From contig NC_079886.1 of assembly GCF_029227915.1 (NCBI RefSeq), forward strand, positions 2,232,001-2,296,000: a DNA stretch of 64,000 nucleotides. The letters run 5' to 3'. Of this stretch, positions 37,031 through 49,000 are shown piece after piece (positions within the stretch are counted from its first letter, which is position 1; every line of letters begins with the position of its first letter). Source of the DNA: Hydractinia symbiolongicarpus (taxonomy: Eukaryota > Cnidaria > Hydrozoa > Anthoathecata > Hydractiniidae). A model generated the notes under the pieces. It did not search any database and had not been told where the DNA came from. It was given only the letters and a program-made list of their open reading frames with translations. A program made the position numbers and the translations under genes.

Positions 37031-40000
37031 TGATTTTTTAAATTATTTTTTCACCACTAAAACGCATGAGACTTGTAGTGTTCAAAAATGTTTTCATTTT
37101 TGATGACACGCTGAATAAAAGAATTTTAATCACCGGCAAACGAAAACCCGAAATTTCCTGTAAATCCCGGGCTTGGCCCCTATAGTCCAATGTATACAAA
37201 GAAAATACCCTGTGAGTAAACTCATTTTCAGAACGATTTTTTAAATTATTTCTTCACCACTAAAACGCATAAGACTTGTAGTTTTCAAAAATGTTTTCAT
37301 TTTTGATACGACGCTGAATAAAAGAAGTTTAATCGCCGGCAAACGAAAACACCCGATTTCCCGTAAATCCGGTACTCGGCCCGTATAGTCAAAAGTATAC
37401 AAAGAAAGTTCTCAAGGAGTAAAATCATTTCCCGAACGATTTTTTAAATTATTTTTTCACCACTAAAACGCATGAGACTTGTAGTTTTCAAAAATGTTTT
37501 CAGTTTTGATGAGACGTTAAATAAAAGAAGTTTAATCGCCGGCAAACGAAAATCCGCGATTTCCTGTAAATCCCAGGCTTGACCCGTATAGTCGAATGTA
37601 TATGAAGAAAGTACCCTGTGAGTAAACTTATTTCCAGAACGATTTTTCAAATTATTTTTTCACCACTAAAACGCAAGAGACTTTTAGTTTTCAAAAATGT
37701 TTTCATTTTTGATGAGACGTTAAATAAAAGAAGTTTAATCGCCGGCAAACGAAAACCCGCGATTTCCCGTAAATCCGGTAATCGGACCGTATAGTCAAAA
37801 GTATACAAAAAAAGTACTCAAGGAGTACACTCATTTCCTAAACGACTTTTTAAATTATTTTTTCACCACTAAAACGGATGAGACTCGTAGTTTTCAAAAA
37901 TGTTTTCATTTTTGATGAGACGCTAAATAAAAGAAGTTTAATCGCCGGCAAACGAAACCCGCGATTTCCCGTAAATCCCGTTCTCGGCCCGTATAGACGA
38001 ATGTATATAAAGAAAGTACCAAGGGAGTAAACTCATTTCCCGAGCGATTTTTTAAATTATTTTTTCACCACTAAAACGCATGAGACTTGTAGTTTTCAAA
38101 AATATTTTCATTTTTGATGAGACGCTGAATAAAAGAAGTTTAATCGCCGGCAAACGAAAACCCGCGATTTCCCGTCAATCCCGTACTCGGCCCGTATAGT
38201 CAAAAGTATACAAAGAAAATACCCAGGGAGTAAACTCATTTCCGAAATGATGTTTTAAATTATTTTTTCATCACTAAAACGCATGAGACTTGTAGTTTTT
38301 AAAAATGTTTTCATTTTTGATGAGACGCTAAATAAAAGAAGTTTACTCGCCGGCAAACAAAAACCCGCGATTTCCCGTAAATCCCAGACTTGGCCCGTAT
38401 AGTCAAAAGTATACAAAGAAAGTACCCAGGAAGTAAATTTATTTCCCGAACGATTTTTTAAATTATTTTTTCACCACTAAAACGCATGAGACTTGAAGTT
38501 TTTAAAAATATTTTCATTTTTGATGAGACGCTGAATAAAAGAAGTTTAATCGCCGGCAAACGAAAACCCGCGATTTCCAGTAAATCCCGTACTCGGCCCG
38601 TATAGTCAAAAGTATACAAAGAAAGTACCCTGTGAGTAAACTCATTTTCAGAACGATTTTTTAAATTATTTTGTTACCACTAAAACGCATGAGACTTGTG
38701 GTTTTCAAAAATGTTTTCATTTTTGATAAGACGCTGAATAAAAGAAGTTTAATCGCCGGCAAACGAAAACCCGCGATTTCCCGTAAATCCGGTACTCGGC
38801 CCGATTAGTCAAAAGTATACAAAGAAAGTACTCAAGGATTAAAGTCATTTCCCAAACAATTTTTTAAATTATTTTTTCACCACTAAAACGCATGAGACTT
38901 GTAGTTTTCAAAAATGTTTTCATTTTTGATGAGACGCTGATTAAAAGAAATTTAATCGCCGGCAAACGAAAACCCGCGATTTCCCGTAAATCCCGTTCTC
39001 GGCCCGTATAGTCGAATGTATATAAAGAAAGTACCCAGGGAGTAAACTCATTTCCCGAACGAATTTTTAAATTATTTTTTCACCACTAAAACGCATGAGA
39101 CTTGTAGTTTTCAAAAATATTTTCATTTTTGATGAGACGCTGAATAAAAGAAGTTTAATCGCCGGCAAACGAAAACCCGCGAATTCCCGTCAATCCCGTA
39201 CTCGGCCCGTATAGTCAAAAGTATACAAAGAAAATACCCAGGGAGTAAACTCATTTCCGAAACGATGTTTTAAATTATTTTTTCATCACTAAAACGCATG
39301 AGACTTGTAGTTTTCAAAAATGTTTTCATTTTTGATGAGACGCTAAATAAAAGAAGTTTACTCGCCGGCAAACAAAAACACGCGATTTCCCGTAAATCCT
39401 GGACTCGGCCTGTATAGTCAAAAGTATACAAAGAAAGTACCCAGGGAGTAAACTCATTTCCGAAACGATGTTTTAAATTATTTTTTCACCACTAAAACGC
39501 ATGAGACTTGTAGTTTTCAAAAATGTTTTCATTTTTGATGAGACGTTAAATAAAAGAAGTTTAATCGCCGGCAAACGAAAACCCGCGATTTCCCGTAAAT
39601 CCGGTACTCGGACCGTATAGTCAAAAGTATACAAAGAAAGTACTCAAGGAGTACACTCATTTCCTAAACGACTTTTTAAATTATTTTTTCACCACTAAAA
39701 CGGATGAGACTGGTAGTTTTCAAAAATGTTTTCATTTTTGATGAGACGCTAAATAAAAGAAGTTTAATCGCCGGCAAACGAAACCCGCGATTTCCCGTAA
39801 ATCCCGTTCTCGGCCCGTATAGACGAATGTATATAAAGAAAGTACCCAGGGAGTAAACTCATTTCCCGAGCGATTTTTTAAATTATTTTTTCACCACTAA
39901 AACGCATGAGACTTGTAGTTTTCAAAAATATTTTCATTTTTGATGAGACGCTGAATAAAAGAAGTTTAATCGCCGGCAAACGAAAACCCGCGATTTCCCG

Positions 40001-43000
40001 TCAATCCCGTACTCGGCCCGCATAGTCAAAAGTATACAAAGAAAATACCCAGGGAGTAAACTCATTTCCGAAACGATGTTTTAAATTATTTTTTCATCAC
40101 TAAAACGCATGAGACTTGTAGTTTTCAAAAATGTGTTCATTTTTGATGAGACGCTAAATAAAAGAAGTTTACTCGCCGGCAAACAAAAACCCGCGATTTC
40201 CCGTAAATCCCGGACTCGGCCCGTGTAGTCAAAAGTATACAAAGAAAGTACCCAGGAAGTAAATTTATTTCCCGAACGATTTTTTAAATTATTTTTTCAC
40301 CACTAAAACGCATGAGACTTGTAGTTTTTAAAAATATTTTCATTTTTGATGAGACGCTGAATAAAAGAAGTTTAATCGCCGGCAAACGAAAACCCGCGAT
40401 TTCCAGTAAATCCCGTACTCGGCCCGTATAGTCAAAAGTATACAAAGAAAGTACCCTGGGAGTAAACTCATTTTCAGAACGATTTTTTAAATTATTTTTT
40501 TACCACTAAAACGCATGAGACTTGTAGTTTTCAAAAATGTTTTCATTTTTGATAAAACGCTGAATAAAAGAAGTTTAATCGCCGGCAAACGAAAACCCGC
40601 GATTTCCCGTAAATCCGGTACTCGGCCCGATTAGTCAAAAGTATACAAAGAAAATACCCAGGGAGTAAACTCATTTCCGAAACGATGTTTTAAATTATTT
40701 TTTCATCACTAAAACGCATGAGACTTGTAGTTTTCAAAAATGTTTTCATTTTTGATGAGACGCTAAATAAAAGAAGTTTACTCGCCGGCAAACAAAAACC
40801 CGCGATTTCCCGTAAATCCCGGACTCGGCCTGTATAGTCAAAAGTATACAAAGAAAGTACCCAGGGAGTAAACTCATTTCCGAAACGATGTTTTAAATTA
40901 TTTTTTCACCACTAAAACGCATGAGACTTGTAGTTTTCAAAAATGTTTTCATTTTTGATGAGACGTTAAATAAAAGAAGTTTAATCGCCGGCAAACGAAA
41001 ACCCGCGATTTCCCGTAAATCCGGTACTCGGACCGTATAGTCAAAAGTATACAAAGAAAGTACTCAAGGAGTACACTCATTTCCTAAACGACTTTTTAAA
41101 TTATTTTTTCACCACTAAAACGGATGAGACTGGTAGTTTTCAAAAATGTTTTCATTTTTGATGAGACGCTAAATAAAAGAAGTTTAATCGCCGGCAAACG
41201 AAACCCGCGATTTCCCGTAAATCCCGTTCTCGGCCCGTATAGACGAATGTATATAAAGAAAGTACCCAGGGAGTAAACTCATTTCCCGAGCGATTTTTTA
41301 AATTATTTTTTCACCACTAAAACGCATGAGACTTGTAGTTTTCAAAAATATTTTCATTTTTGATGAGACGCTGAATAAAAGAAGTTTAATCGCCGGCAAA
41401 CGAAAACCCGCGATTTCCCGTCAATCCCGTACTCGGCCCGCATAGTCAAAAGTATACAAAGAAAATACCCAGGGAGTAAACTCATTTCCGAAACGATGTT
41501 TTAAATTATTTTTTCATCACTAAAACGCATGAGACTTGTAGTTTTCAAAAATGTTTTCATTTTTGATGAGACGCCAAATAAAAGAAGTTTACTCGCCGGC
41601 AAACAAAAACCCGCGATTTCCCGTAAATCCCGGACTCGGCCCGTATAGTCAAAAGTATACAAAGAAAGTACCCAGGAAGTAAATTTATTTCCCGAACGAT
41701 TTTTTAAATTATTTTTTCACCACTAAAACGCATGAGACTTGTAGTTTTTAAAAATATTTTCATTTTTGATGAGACGCTGAATAAAAGAAGTTTAATCGCC
41801 GGCAAACGAAAACCCGCGATTTCCAGTAAATCCCGTACTCGGCCCGTATAGTCAAAAGTATACAAAGAAAGTACCCTGGGAGTAAACTCATTTTCAGAAC
41901 GATTTTTTAAATTATTTTTTTACCACTAAAACGCATGAGACTTGTAGTTTTCAAAAATGTTTTCATTTTTGATAAAACGCTGAATAAAAGAAGTTTAATC
42001 GCCGGCAAACGAAAACCCGCGATTTCCCGTAAATCCGGTACTCGGCCCGATTAGTCAAAAGTATACAAAGAAAGTACTCAAGGATTAAAGTCATTTCCCA
42101 AACAATTTTTTAAATTATTTTTTCACCACTAAAACGCATGAGACTTGTAGTTTTCAAAAATGTTTTCATTTTTGATGAGACGCTGATTAAAAGAAATTTA
42201 ATCGCCGGCAAACGAAAACCCGCGATTTCCCGTAAATCCCGTTCTCGGCCCGTATAGTCGAATGTATATAAAGAAAGTACCCAGGGAGTAAACTCATTTC
42301 CCGAACGAATTTTTAAATTATTTTTTCACCACTAAAACGCATGAGACTTGTAGTTTTCAAAAATATTTTCATTTTTGATGAGACGCTGAATAAAAGAAGT
42401 TTAATCGCCGGCAAACGAAAACCCGCGATTTCCCGTAAATCCCGGACTCGGCCCGTATAGTCAGAAGTATACAAAGAAAGTACCCAGGGAGTAAATTTAT
42501 TTCCCGAACGATTTTTTAAATTATTTTTTCACCACTAAAACGCATGAGACTTGTAGTTTTTAAAAATATTTTCATTTTTGATGAGACGGTGAATAAAAGA
42601 AGTTTAATCGTCGGCAAACGAAAACCCGCGATTTCCAGTAAATCCCCTACTCGGCCCGTATAGTCAAAAGTATTCAAAGAAAGTACCCTGTGAGTAAACT
42701 CATTTTCAGAACGATTTTTTAAATTATTTTTTTACCACTAAAACGCATGAGACTTGTAGTTTTCAAAAATGTTTTCATTTTTGATGAGACGTTAAATAAA
42801 AGAAGTTTAATCGCCGGCAAACGAAAACCCGCGATTTCCCGTAAATCCGGTACTCGGACCGTATAGTCAAAAGTATACAAAGAAAGGACTCAAGGAGTAC
42901 ACTCATTTCCTAAACGACTTTTTAAATTATTTTTTCACCACTAAAACGGATGAGACTGGTAGTTTTCAAAAATGTTTTCATTTTTGATGAGACGCTAAAT

Positions 43001-44450
43001 AAAAGAAGTTTAATCGCCGGCAAACGAAACCCGCGATTTCCCGTAAATCCCGTTCTCGGCCCGTATAGGCGAATGTATATAAAGAAAGTACCCAGGGAGT
43101 AAACTCATTTCCCGAGCGATTTTTTAAATTATTTTTTCACCACTAAAACGCATGAGACTTGTAGTTTTCTAAAATATTTTCATTTTTGATGAGACGCTGA
43201 ATAAAAGAAGTTTAATCGCCGGCAAACGAAAACCCGCGATTTCCCGTCAATCCCGTACTCGGCCCGTATAGTCAAAAGTATACAAAGAAAATACCCAGGG
43301 AGTAAACTCATTTCCGAAACGATGTTTTAAATTATTTTTTCATCACTAAAACGCATGAGACTTGTAGTTTTCAAAAATGTTTTCATTTTTGATGAGACGC
43401 TAAATAAAAGAAGTTTACTCGCCGGCAAACAAAAACCCGCGATTTCCCGTAAGTCCCGGACTCGGCCCGTATAGTCAAAAGTATACAAAGAAAGTACCCA
43501 GGAAGTAAATTTATTTCCCGAACGATTTTTTAAATTATTCTTTCACCACTAAAACGCATGAGACTTGTAGTTTTTAAAAATATTTTCATTTTTGATGAGA
43601 CGCTGAATAAAAGAAGTTTAATCGCCGGCAAACGAAAACCCGCGATTTCCAGTAAATCCCGTACTCGGCCCGTATAGTCAAAAGTATACAAAGAAAGTAC
43701 CCTGTGAGTAAACTCATTTTCAGAACGATTTTTTAAATTATTTTTTTACCACTAAAACGCATGAGACTTGTAGTTTTCAAAAATGTTTTCATTTTTGATA
43801 AGACGCTGAATAAAAGAAGTTTAATCGCCGGCAAACGAAAACCCGCGATTTCCCGTAAATCCGGTACTCGGCCCGTATAGTCAAAAGTATACAAAGAAAG
43901 TACTCAAGGATTAAAGTCATTTCCCAAACAATTTTTTAAATTATTTTTTCACCACTAAAACGCATGAGACTTGTAGTTTTCAAAAATGTTTTCATTTTTG
44001 ATGAGATGCTAAATAAAAGAAGTTTACTCGCCGGCAAACAAAAACCCGCGATTTCCCGTAAATCCCGGACTCGGCCCGTATAGTCAAAAGTATACAAAGA
44101 AAGTACCCAGGAAGTAAATTTATTTCCCGAACGATTTTTTAAATTATTTTTTCACCACTAAAACGCATGAGACTTGTAGTTTTCAAAAATATTTTCATTT
44201 TTGATGAGACGCTGAATAAAAGAAGTTTAATCGCCGGCAAACGAAAACCCGCGATTTCCCGTCAATCCCGTACTCGGCCCGTATAGTCAAAAGTATACAA
44301 AGAAAGTACCCAGGGAGTAAACTCATTTCCGAAACGATGTTTTAAATTATTTTTTCATCACTAAAACGCATGAGACTTGTAGTTTTCAAAAATGTTTTCA
44401 TTTTTGATGAGACGCTAAATAAAAGAAGTTTACTCGCCGGCAAACAAAAA
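37030..44450 (+). repeat. HOR block: 9- and 7-monomer units
   Basis: The marker CGGATGAGACT occurs at 37875, 39701, 41121 and 42947, steps of 1,826, 1,420 and 1,826 bp (9, 7 and 9 monomers). Companion variants, such as GAAACGATGTTTTAAATT with TCATCACTAAAACG and CCCGATTAGTCAAAAG, keep their order between markers. Confidence 0.8.
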
Positions 44451-45920
44451 CCCGCGATTTCCCGTAAATCCCGTACTCGGCCCGTATAGTCAAAAGTATA
44501 CAAAAAAAGTACCCAGGGAGGAAACTGATTTCCCGAATAAATTTTTAAATTATTTTTTCACCACTAAAACGCATGAGACTTGTAGTTTTCAAAAATATTT
44601 TCATTTTTGATGAGACGCTGAATAAAAGAAGTTTAATCGCCGGCAAACGAAAACCCGCGATTTCCCGTAAATCCCGTACTCGGCCCATATAGTCAAAAGT
44701 ATATAAAGAAAGTACCCAGGGAGTAAACTCATTTCCCGAACGATTTTTTAAATTATTTTTTCACCACTAAAACGCATGAGACTTTTAGTTTTCAAAAATG
44801 TTTTCATTTTTGATGAGACCCTGAATAAAAGAAGTTTAATCGCCGGCAAACGAAAACCCGCGACTTCCTGTAAATTCCGGGCTTGGCCCCTATAGTCGAA
44901 TGTATACAAAGAAAGTACCCTGTGAGTAAACCCATTTTCAGAACGATTTTTTAAATTATTTTTTCACCACTAAAACGCATGACACTTGTAGTATTTAAAA
45001 ATGTGTTCATTTTTGATGAGACGCAAAATAAAAGAAGTGTAATCGCCGGCAAACAAAAACCCGCGATTTCCCGTAAATCCCGTTCTCGGCCCGTATAGTC
45101 GAATGTATACAAAGAAAGTACCCTGTGAGTAAACTCATTTTCAGAACGATTTTTTAAATTATTTTTTCACCACTAAAACGCATGAGACTTGTAATTTTCA
45201 AAAATGTTTTCATTTTTGATAAGACGCTGAGTAAAAGAAGTTTAATCGCCGGCAAACGAAAACCCACGATTTCCCGTAAATCCGGTACTCGGCCCGTATA
45301 GTCAAAAGTATACAAAGAAAGTACTCGAGGAGTAAACTCATTTCCCGAACGATTTTTTAAATTATTTTTTCACCACTAAAACGCATGAGACTTGTAGTTT
45401 TCCAAAATGTTTTCATTTTTGATGAGACGCTGAATAAAAGAAGTTTAATCGCCGGCAAACGAAAACCCGCGATTTCCCGTAAATCCGGTACTCGGCCCGT
45501 ATAGTCAAAAGTATACAAAAAAAGTACCCAGGGAGGAAACTGATTTCCCGAATAAATTTTTAAATTATTTTTTCACCACTAAAACGCATGAGACTTGTAG
45601 TTTTCAAAAATATTTTCATTTTTGATGAGACGCTGAATAAAAGAAGTTTAATCGCCGGCAAACGAAAACCCGCGATTTCCCGTAAATCCCGTACTCGGCC
45701 CATATAGTCAAAAGTATATAAAGAAAGTACCCAGGGAGTAAACTCATTTCCCGAACGATTTTTTAAATTATTTTTTCACCACTAAAACGCATGAGACTTG
45801 TAGTTTTCAAAAATGTTTTAATTTTTGATGAGACCCTGAATAAAAGAAGTTTAATCGCCGGCAAACGAAAACCCGCGATTTCCCGTAAATCCCGTACTCG
45901 GCCCGTATAGTCAAAAGTAT
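44450..45920 (+). repeat. HOR block: 5-monomer unit next to the orientation switch
   Basis: The variant GGGAGGAAACTGATTTCCCG occurs around 44521 and again 1,015 bp later. The following monomers, with CGGCCCATATAG, also repeat. The second copy is interrupted by the LINE fragment at 45921. Confidence 0.75.
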
Positions 45921-46561
45921 TTTTGATTTTGATTTTGATTTTCTCTTTATTTAACGTCGATAGATACAATAGTATTTAAATAACTAATTTAAATCGACAA
46001 CAAAACGTAAAACAAGGCAAACAGCGATAAAAAATAAGAAAAATAAATAAATAAATAAGTAAAGTTAAAATGTGTATGGTATATCCGTGCATATTTTACA
46101 GGTGCAAACATCACCTTCCCAAAATTTTATTGAGCTACGGAAGGCTTCGAGAGAAGGAGCATTCTTTGTAGCGTCAGGCACAGATATCCATAGGTTCCCT
46201 GCAATATTTGATAAAGTATTTAAGCCATAGTACGTTGTCCGACAAGTTGGTCGCCTGATCAAATTAAAGCAACGAAGGTTGTACTTGTTTTCCCTAACAG
46301 AAAATATCTCGTTCATATATAGAGGTGACAATCCATTTAAAAATTTGTAAACCTCTTTCATTAAATTCTGTAAATTGATGATGTGAATATTTTTAACATT
46401 ACATAAAGATAAAAGTTCATCGTAACTGCCATTTATATCGTCCTGTATGATTCTTAGACAACGTTCATGAATACGATTGATTCGATTATTCGCAACTTTT
46501 CCACAAAACATCCATACTAAGGGACAGTAAGAAAACTGAGACAAAATAAATGAATTGAAGA
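45921..46561 (-). mobile_element. 5'-truncated LINE fragment (second family) at the satellite orientation switch
   Basis: Read on the minus strand this is the last 640 bases or so of a LINE: the C-terminal end of ORF2, a short 3' UTR (46064 down to about 45945), and a simple-repeat tail of AATCAAA-type units (45921-45944). Such tails are typical of CR1/L2/Jockey-type elements. It differs in sequence from the LINE at 2800-5880. The satellite to its left is in plus orientation and the satellite to its right in minus orientation, so no target-site duplication can be identified. Confidence 0.85.
46065..46559 (-). CDS. C-terminal fragment of a LINE ORF2 reverse transcriptase protein
   Basis: There are 164 codons, open from the element's 5' break to the stop at 46067-46065, with no start codon because the element is truncated. 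The fragment begins FNSFILSQFSYCPLVWMFC and continues RINRIHERCLRIIQ. It then has NLQNLMKEVYKFLNGLSP and ends with a Cys-containing segment, CTCKIC. This is the region downstream of the reverse transcriptase core in Jockey/CR1-like elements, where SQF.YCPLVWMF and RINRIHERCLR are well-known words. The catalytic reverse transcriptase motifs lie upstream and are absent, so it cannot be functional. There is no internal stop, which suggests a fairly recent insertion. Confidence 0.85.
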   Translation of the reverse strand, partial: FNSFILSQFSYCPLVWMFCGKVANNRINRIHERCLRIIQDDINGSYDELLSLCNVKNIHIINLQNLMKEVYKFLNGLSPLYMNEIFSVRENKYNLRCFNLIRRPTCRTTYYGLNTLSNIAGNLWISVPDATKNAPSLEAFRSSIKFWEGDVCTCKICTDIPYTF

Positions 46562-49000
46562 GGCGATTAAACTTCTTTTATTCAGCGTCTTATCAAAAAT
46601 GAAAACATTTTTGAAAACTACAAGTCTCGTGCGTTTTAGTGGTGAAAAAATAATTTAAAAAATCGTTCTGAAAATTAGTTTACTCACAGGGTACTTTCTT
46701 TGTATACATTCGACTATAGGGGCTAAGCCCGGGATTTACAGGAAATCGCGGGTTTTCGTATGCGGGCGATTAAACTTCTTTTATTCAGCGTCTCATTAAA
46801 AATGAAAACATTTTTGAAAACTACAAGTCTCATGCGTTTTAGTGGTGAAAAAATAATTTAAAAAATCATTCGGGAAATCAGTTTACTCCCTGAGTACTTT
46901 TTTTGTATACTTTTGACTATACGGGCCGAGTACCGGATTTACGGGAAATCGTGGGTTTTCGTTTGCCGGCGATTAAACTTCTTTTATTCAGCGTCTTATC
47001 AAAAATGAAAACATTTTTGAAAACTACAAGTCTCATGCGTTTTAGTGGTGAAAAAATAATTTAAAAAATCGTTCTGAAAATTAGTTTACTCACAGGGTAC
47101 TTTCTTTGTATACATTCGACTATAGGGGCCAAGCCCGGGATTTACAGGAAATCGCGGGTTTTCGTATGCGGGCGATTAAACTTCTTTTATTCAGCGTCTC
47201 ATCAAAAATGAAAACATTTTTGAAAACTACAAGTCTCATGCGTTTTAGTGGTGAAAAAATAATTTAAAAAATCATTCGGGAAATCAGTTTACTCCCTGGG
47301 TACTTTTTTTGTATACTTTTGACTATACGGGCCGAGTACGGGATTTACGGGAAATCGCGGGTTTTCGTTTGCCGGCGATTAAACTTCTTTTATTTAGCGT
47401 CTCATCAAAAATGAAAACATTTTTGAAAACTACAAGTCTCATGCGTTTAAGTGGTGAAAAAATAATTTAAAAAATCGTTCGGGAAATCAGTTTACTCCTT
47501 GAGTACTTTCTTTGTATACTTTTGACTATACGGGTCGACTACCAGATTTGCGGGAAATCGCAGGTTTTCGTTCGCTGGCGATTAAACTTCTTTTATTCAG
47601 CGTCTTATCAAAAATGAAAACATTTTTGAAAACTACAAGTCTCATGCGTTTTAGTGGTGAAAAAATAATTTAAAAAATCATTCGGGAAATCAGTTTACTC
47701 CCTGGGTACTTTTTTTGTATACTTTTGACTATACGGGCCGAGTACGGGATTTACGGGAAATCGCGGGTTTTCGTTTGCCGGCGATTAAACTTCTTTTATT
47801 TAGCGTCTCATCAAAAATGAAAACATTTTTGAAAACTACAAGTCTCATGCGTTTAAGTGGTGATAAAATAATTTAAAAAATCGTTCGGGAAATGAGTTTA
47901 CTCCTTGAGTACTTTCTTTGTATACTTTTGACTATACGGGTCGACTACCAGATTTGCGGGAAATCGCAGGTTTTCGTTCGCCGGCGATTAAACTTCTTTT
48001 ATTCAGCGTCTCATCAAAAATGAAAACATTTTTGAAAACTACAAGTCTCATGCGTTTTAGTGGTGAAAAAATAATTTAAAAAATCATTCGGGAAATCAGT
48101 TTACTCCCTGGGTACTTTTTTTGTATACTTTTGACTATACGGGCCGAGTACCGGATTTACGGGAAATCGTGGGTTTTCGTTTGCCGGCGATTAAACTTCT
48201 TTTATTCAGCGTCTTATCAAAAATGAAAACATTTTTGAAAACTATAAGTCTCATGCGTTTTAGTGGTGAAAAAATAATTTAAAAAATCGTTCTGAAAATT
48301 AGTTTACTCACAGGGTACTTTCTTTGTATACATTCGACTATAGGGGCCAAGCCCGAGATTTACAGGAAATCGCGGGTTTTCGTATGCGGGCGATTAAACT
48401 TCTTTTATGCAGCGTCTCATCAAAAATGAAAACATTTTTGAAAACTACAAGTCTCATGCGTTTTAGTGGTGAAAAAATAATTTAAAAAATCATTCGGGAA
48501 ATCAGTTTACTCCCTGGGTACTTTTTTTGTATACTTTTGACTATACGGGCCGAGTACGGGATTTACGGGAAATCGCGGGTTTTCGTTTGCCGGCGATTAA
48601 ACTTCTTTTATTTAGCGTCTCATCAAAAATGAAAACATTTTTGAAAACTACAAGTCTCATGCGTTTAAGTGGTGAAAAAATAATTTAAAAAATCGTTCGG
48701 GAAATGAGTTTACTCCTTGAGTACTTTCTTTGTATACTTTTGACTATACGGGTCGACTACCAGATTTGCGGGAAATCGCAGGTTTTCGTTCGCCGGCGAT
48801 TAAACTTCTTTTACTCAGCGTCTTATCAAAAATGAAAACATTTTTGAAAACTAAAAGTCTCATGCGTTTTAGTGGTGAATAAATAATTTAAAAATCGTTC
48901 TGAAAATCAGTTTACTCACAGGGTACTTTCTTTGTATACAATCGACTATAGGGGCCAAGCCCGGGATTTACGGGAAATCGCGGGTTTTCGTTTGCCAGCG
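46562..49000 (-). repeat. HOR block with 2-, 4- and 6-monomer spacings
   Basis: The variant CGTATGCGGGCGATT occurs with TGCGGG at 46761, 47167 and 48385, steps of 406 and 1,218 bp. The variant ACCAGATTTGCGGG occurs near 47541, 47947 and 48759, steps of 406 and 812 bp. Both are exact monomer multiples. Confidence 0.75.

Larger units (their letters stand above)
5881..45920 (+). repeat. 203-bp satellite DNA, plus-orientation array (~197 monomers)
   Basis: This is a continuous head-to-tail array of monomers of 201-204 bp, most often 203. The first monomer starts ACGCTGAATAAAAGAAG at 5881, and the last is cut at AAAAGTAT, 45920. Each monomer contains, in order, a GAATAAAAGAAGTTTAATCGCC block, a C-rich block ending CGGCCCGTATAGTC, a variable block around CCCAGGGAGTAAACTCAT, an A/T run (TTTTTTAAATTATTTTTTC), and a highly constant block CACTAAAACGCATGAGACTT ending near GATGAGACGCT. 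There is no spacer variation of the CRISPR type and no coding constraint: 203 is not a multiple of three, so frames shift at each unit. Monomers differ at a limited set of positions, and those variants recur at regular multiples, giving the higher-order blocks listed below. Confidence 0.97.
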
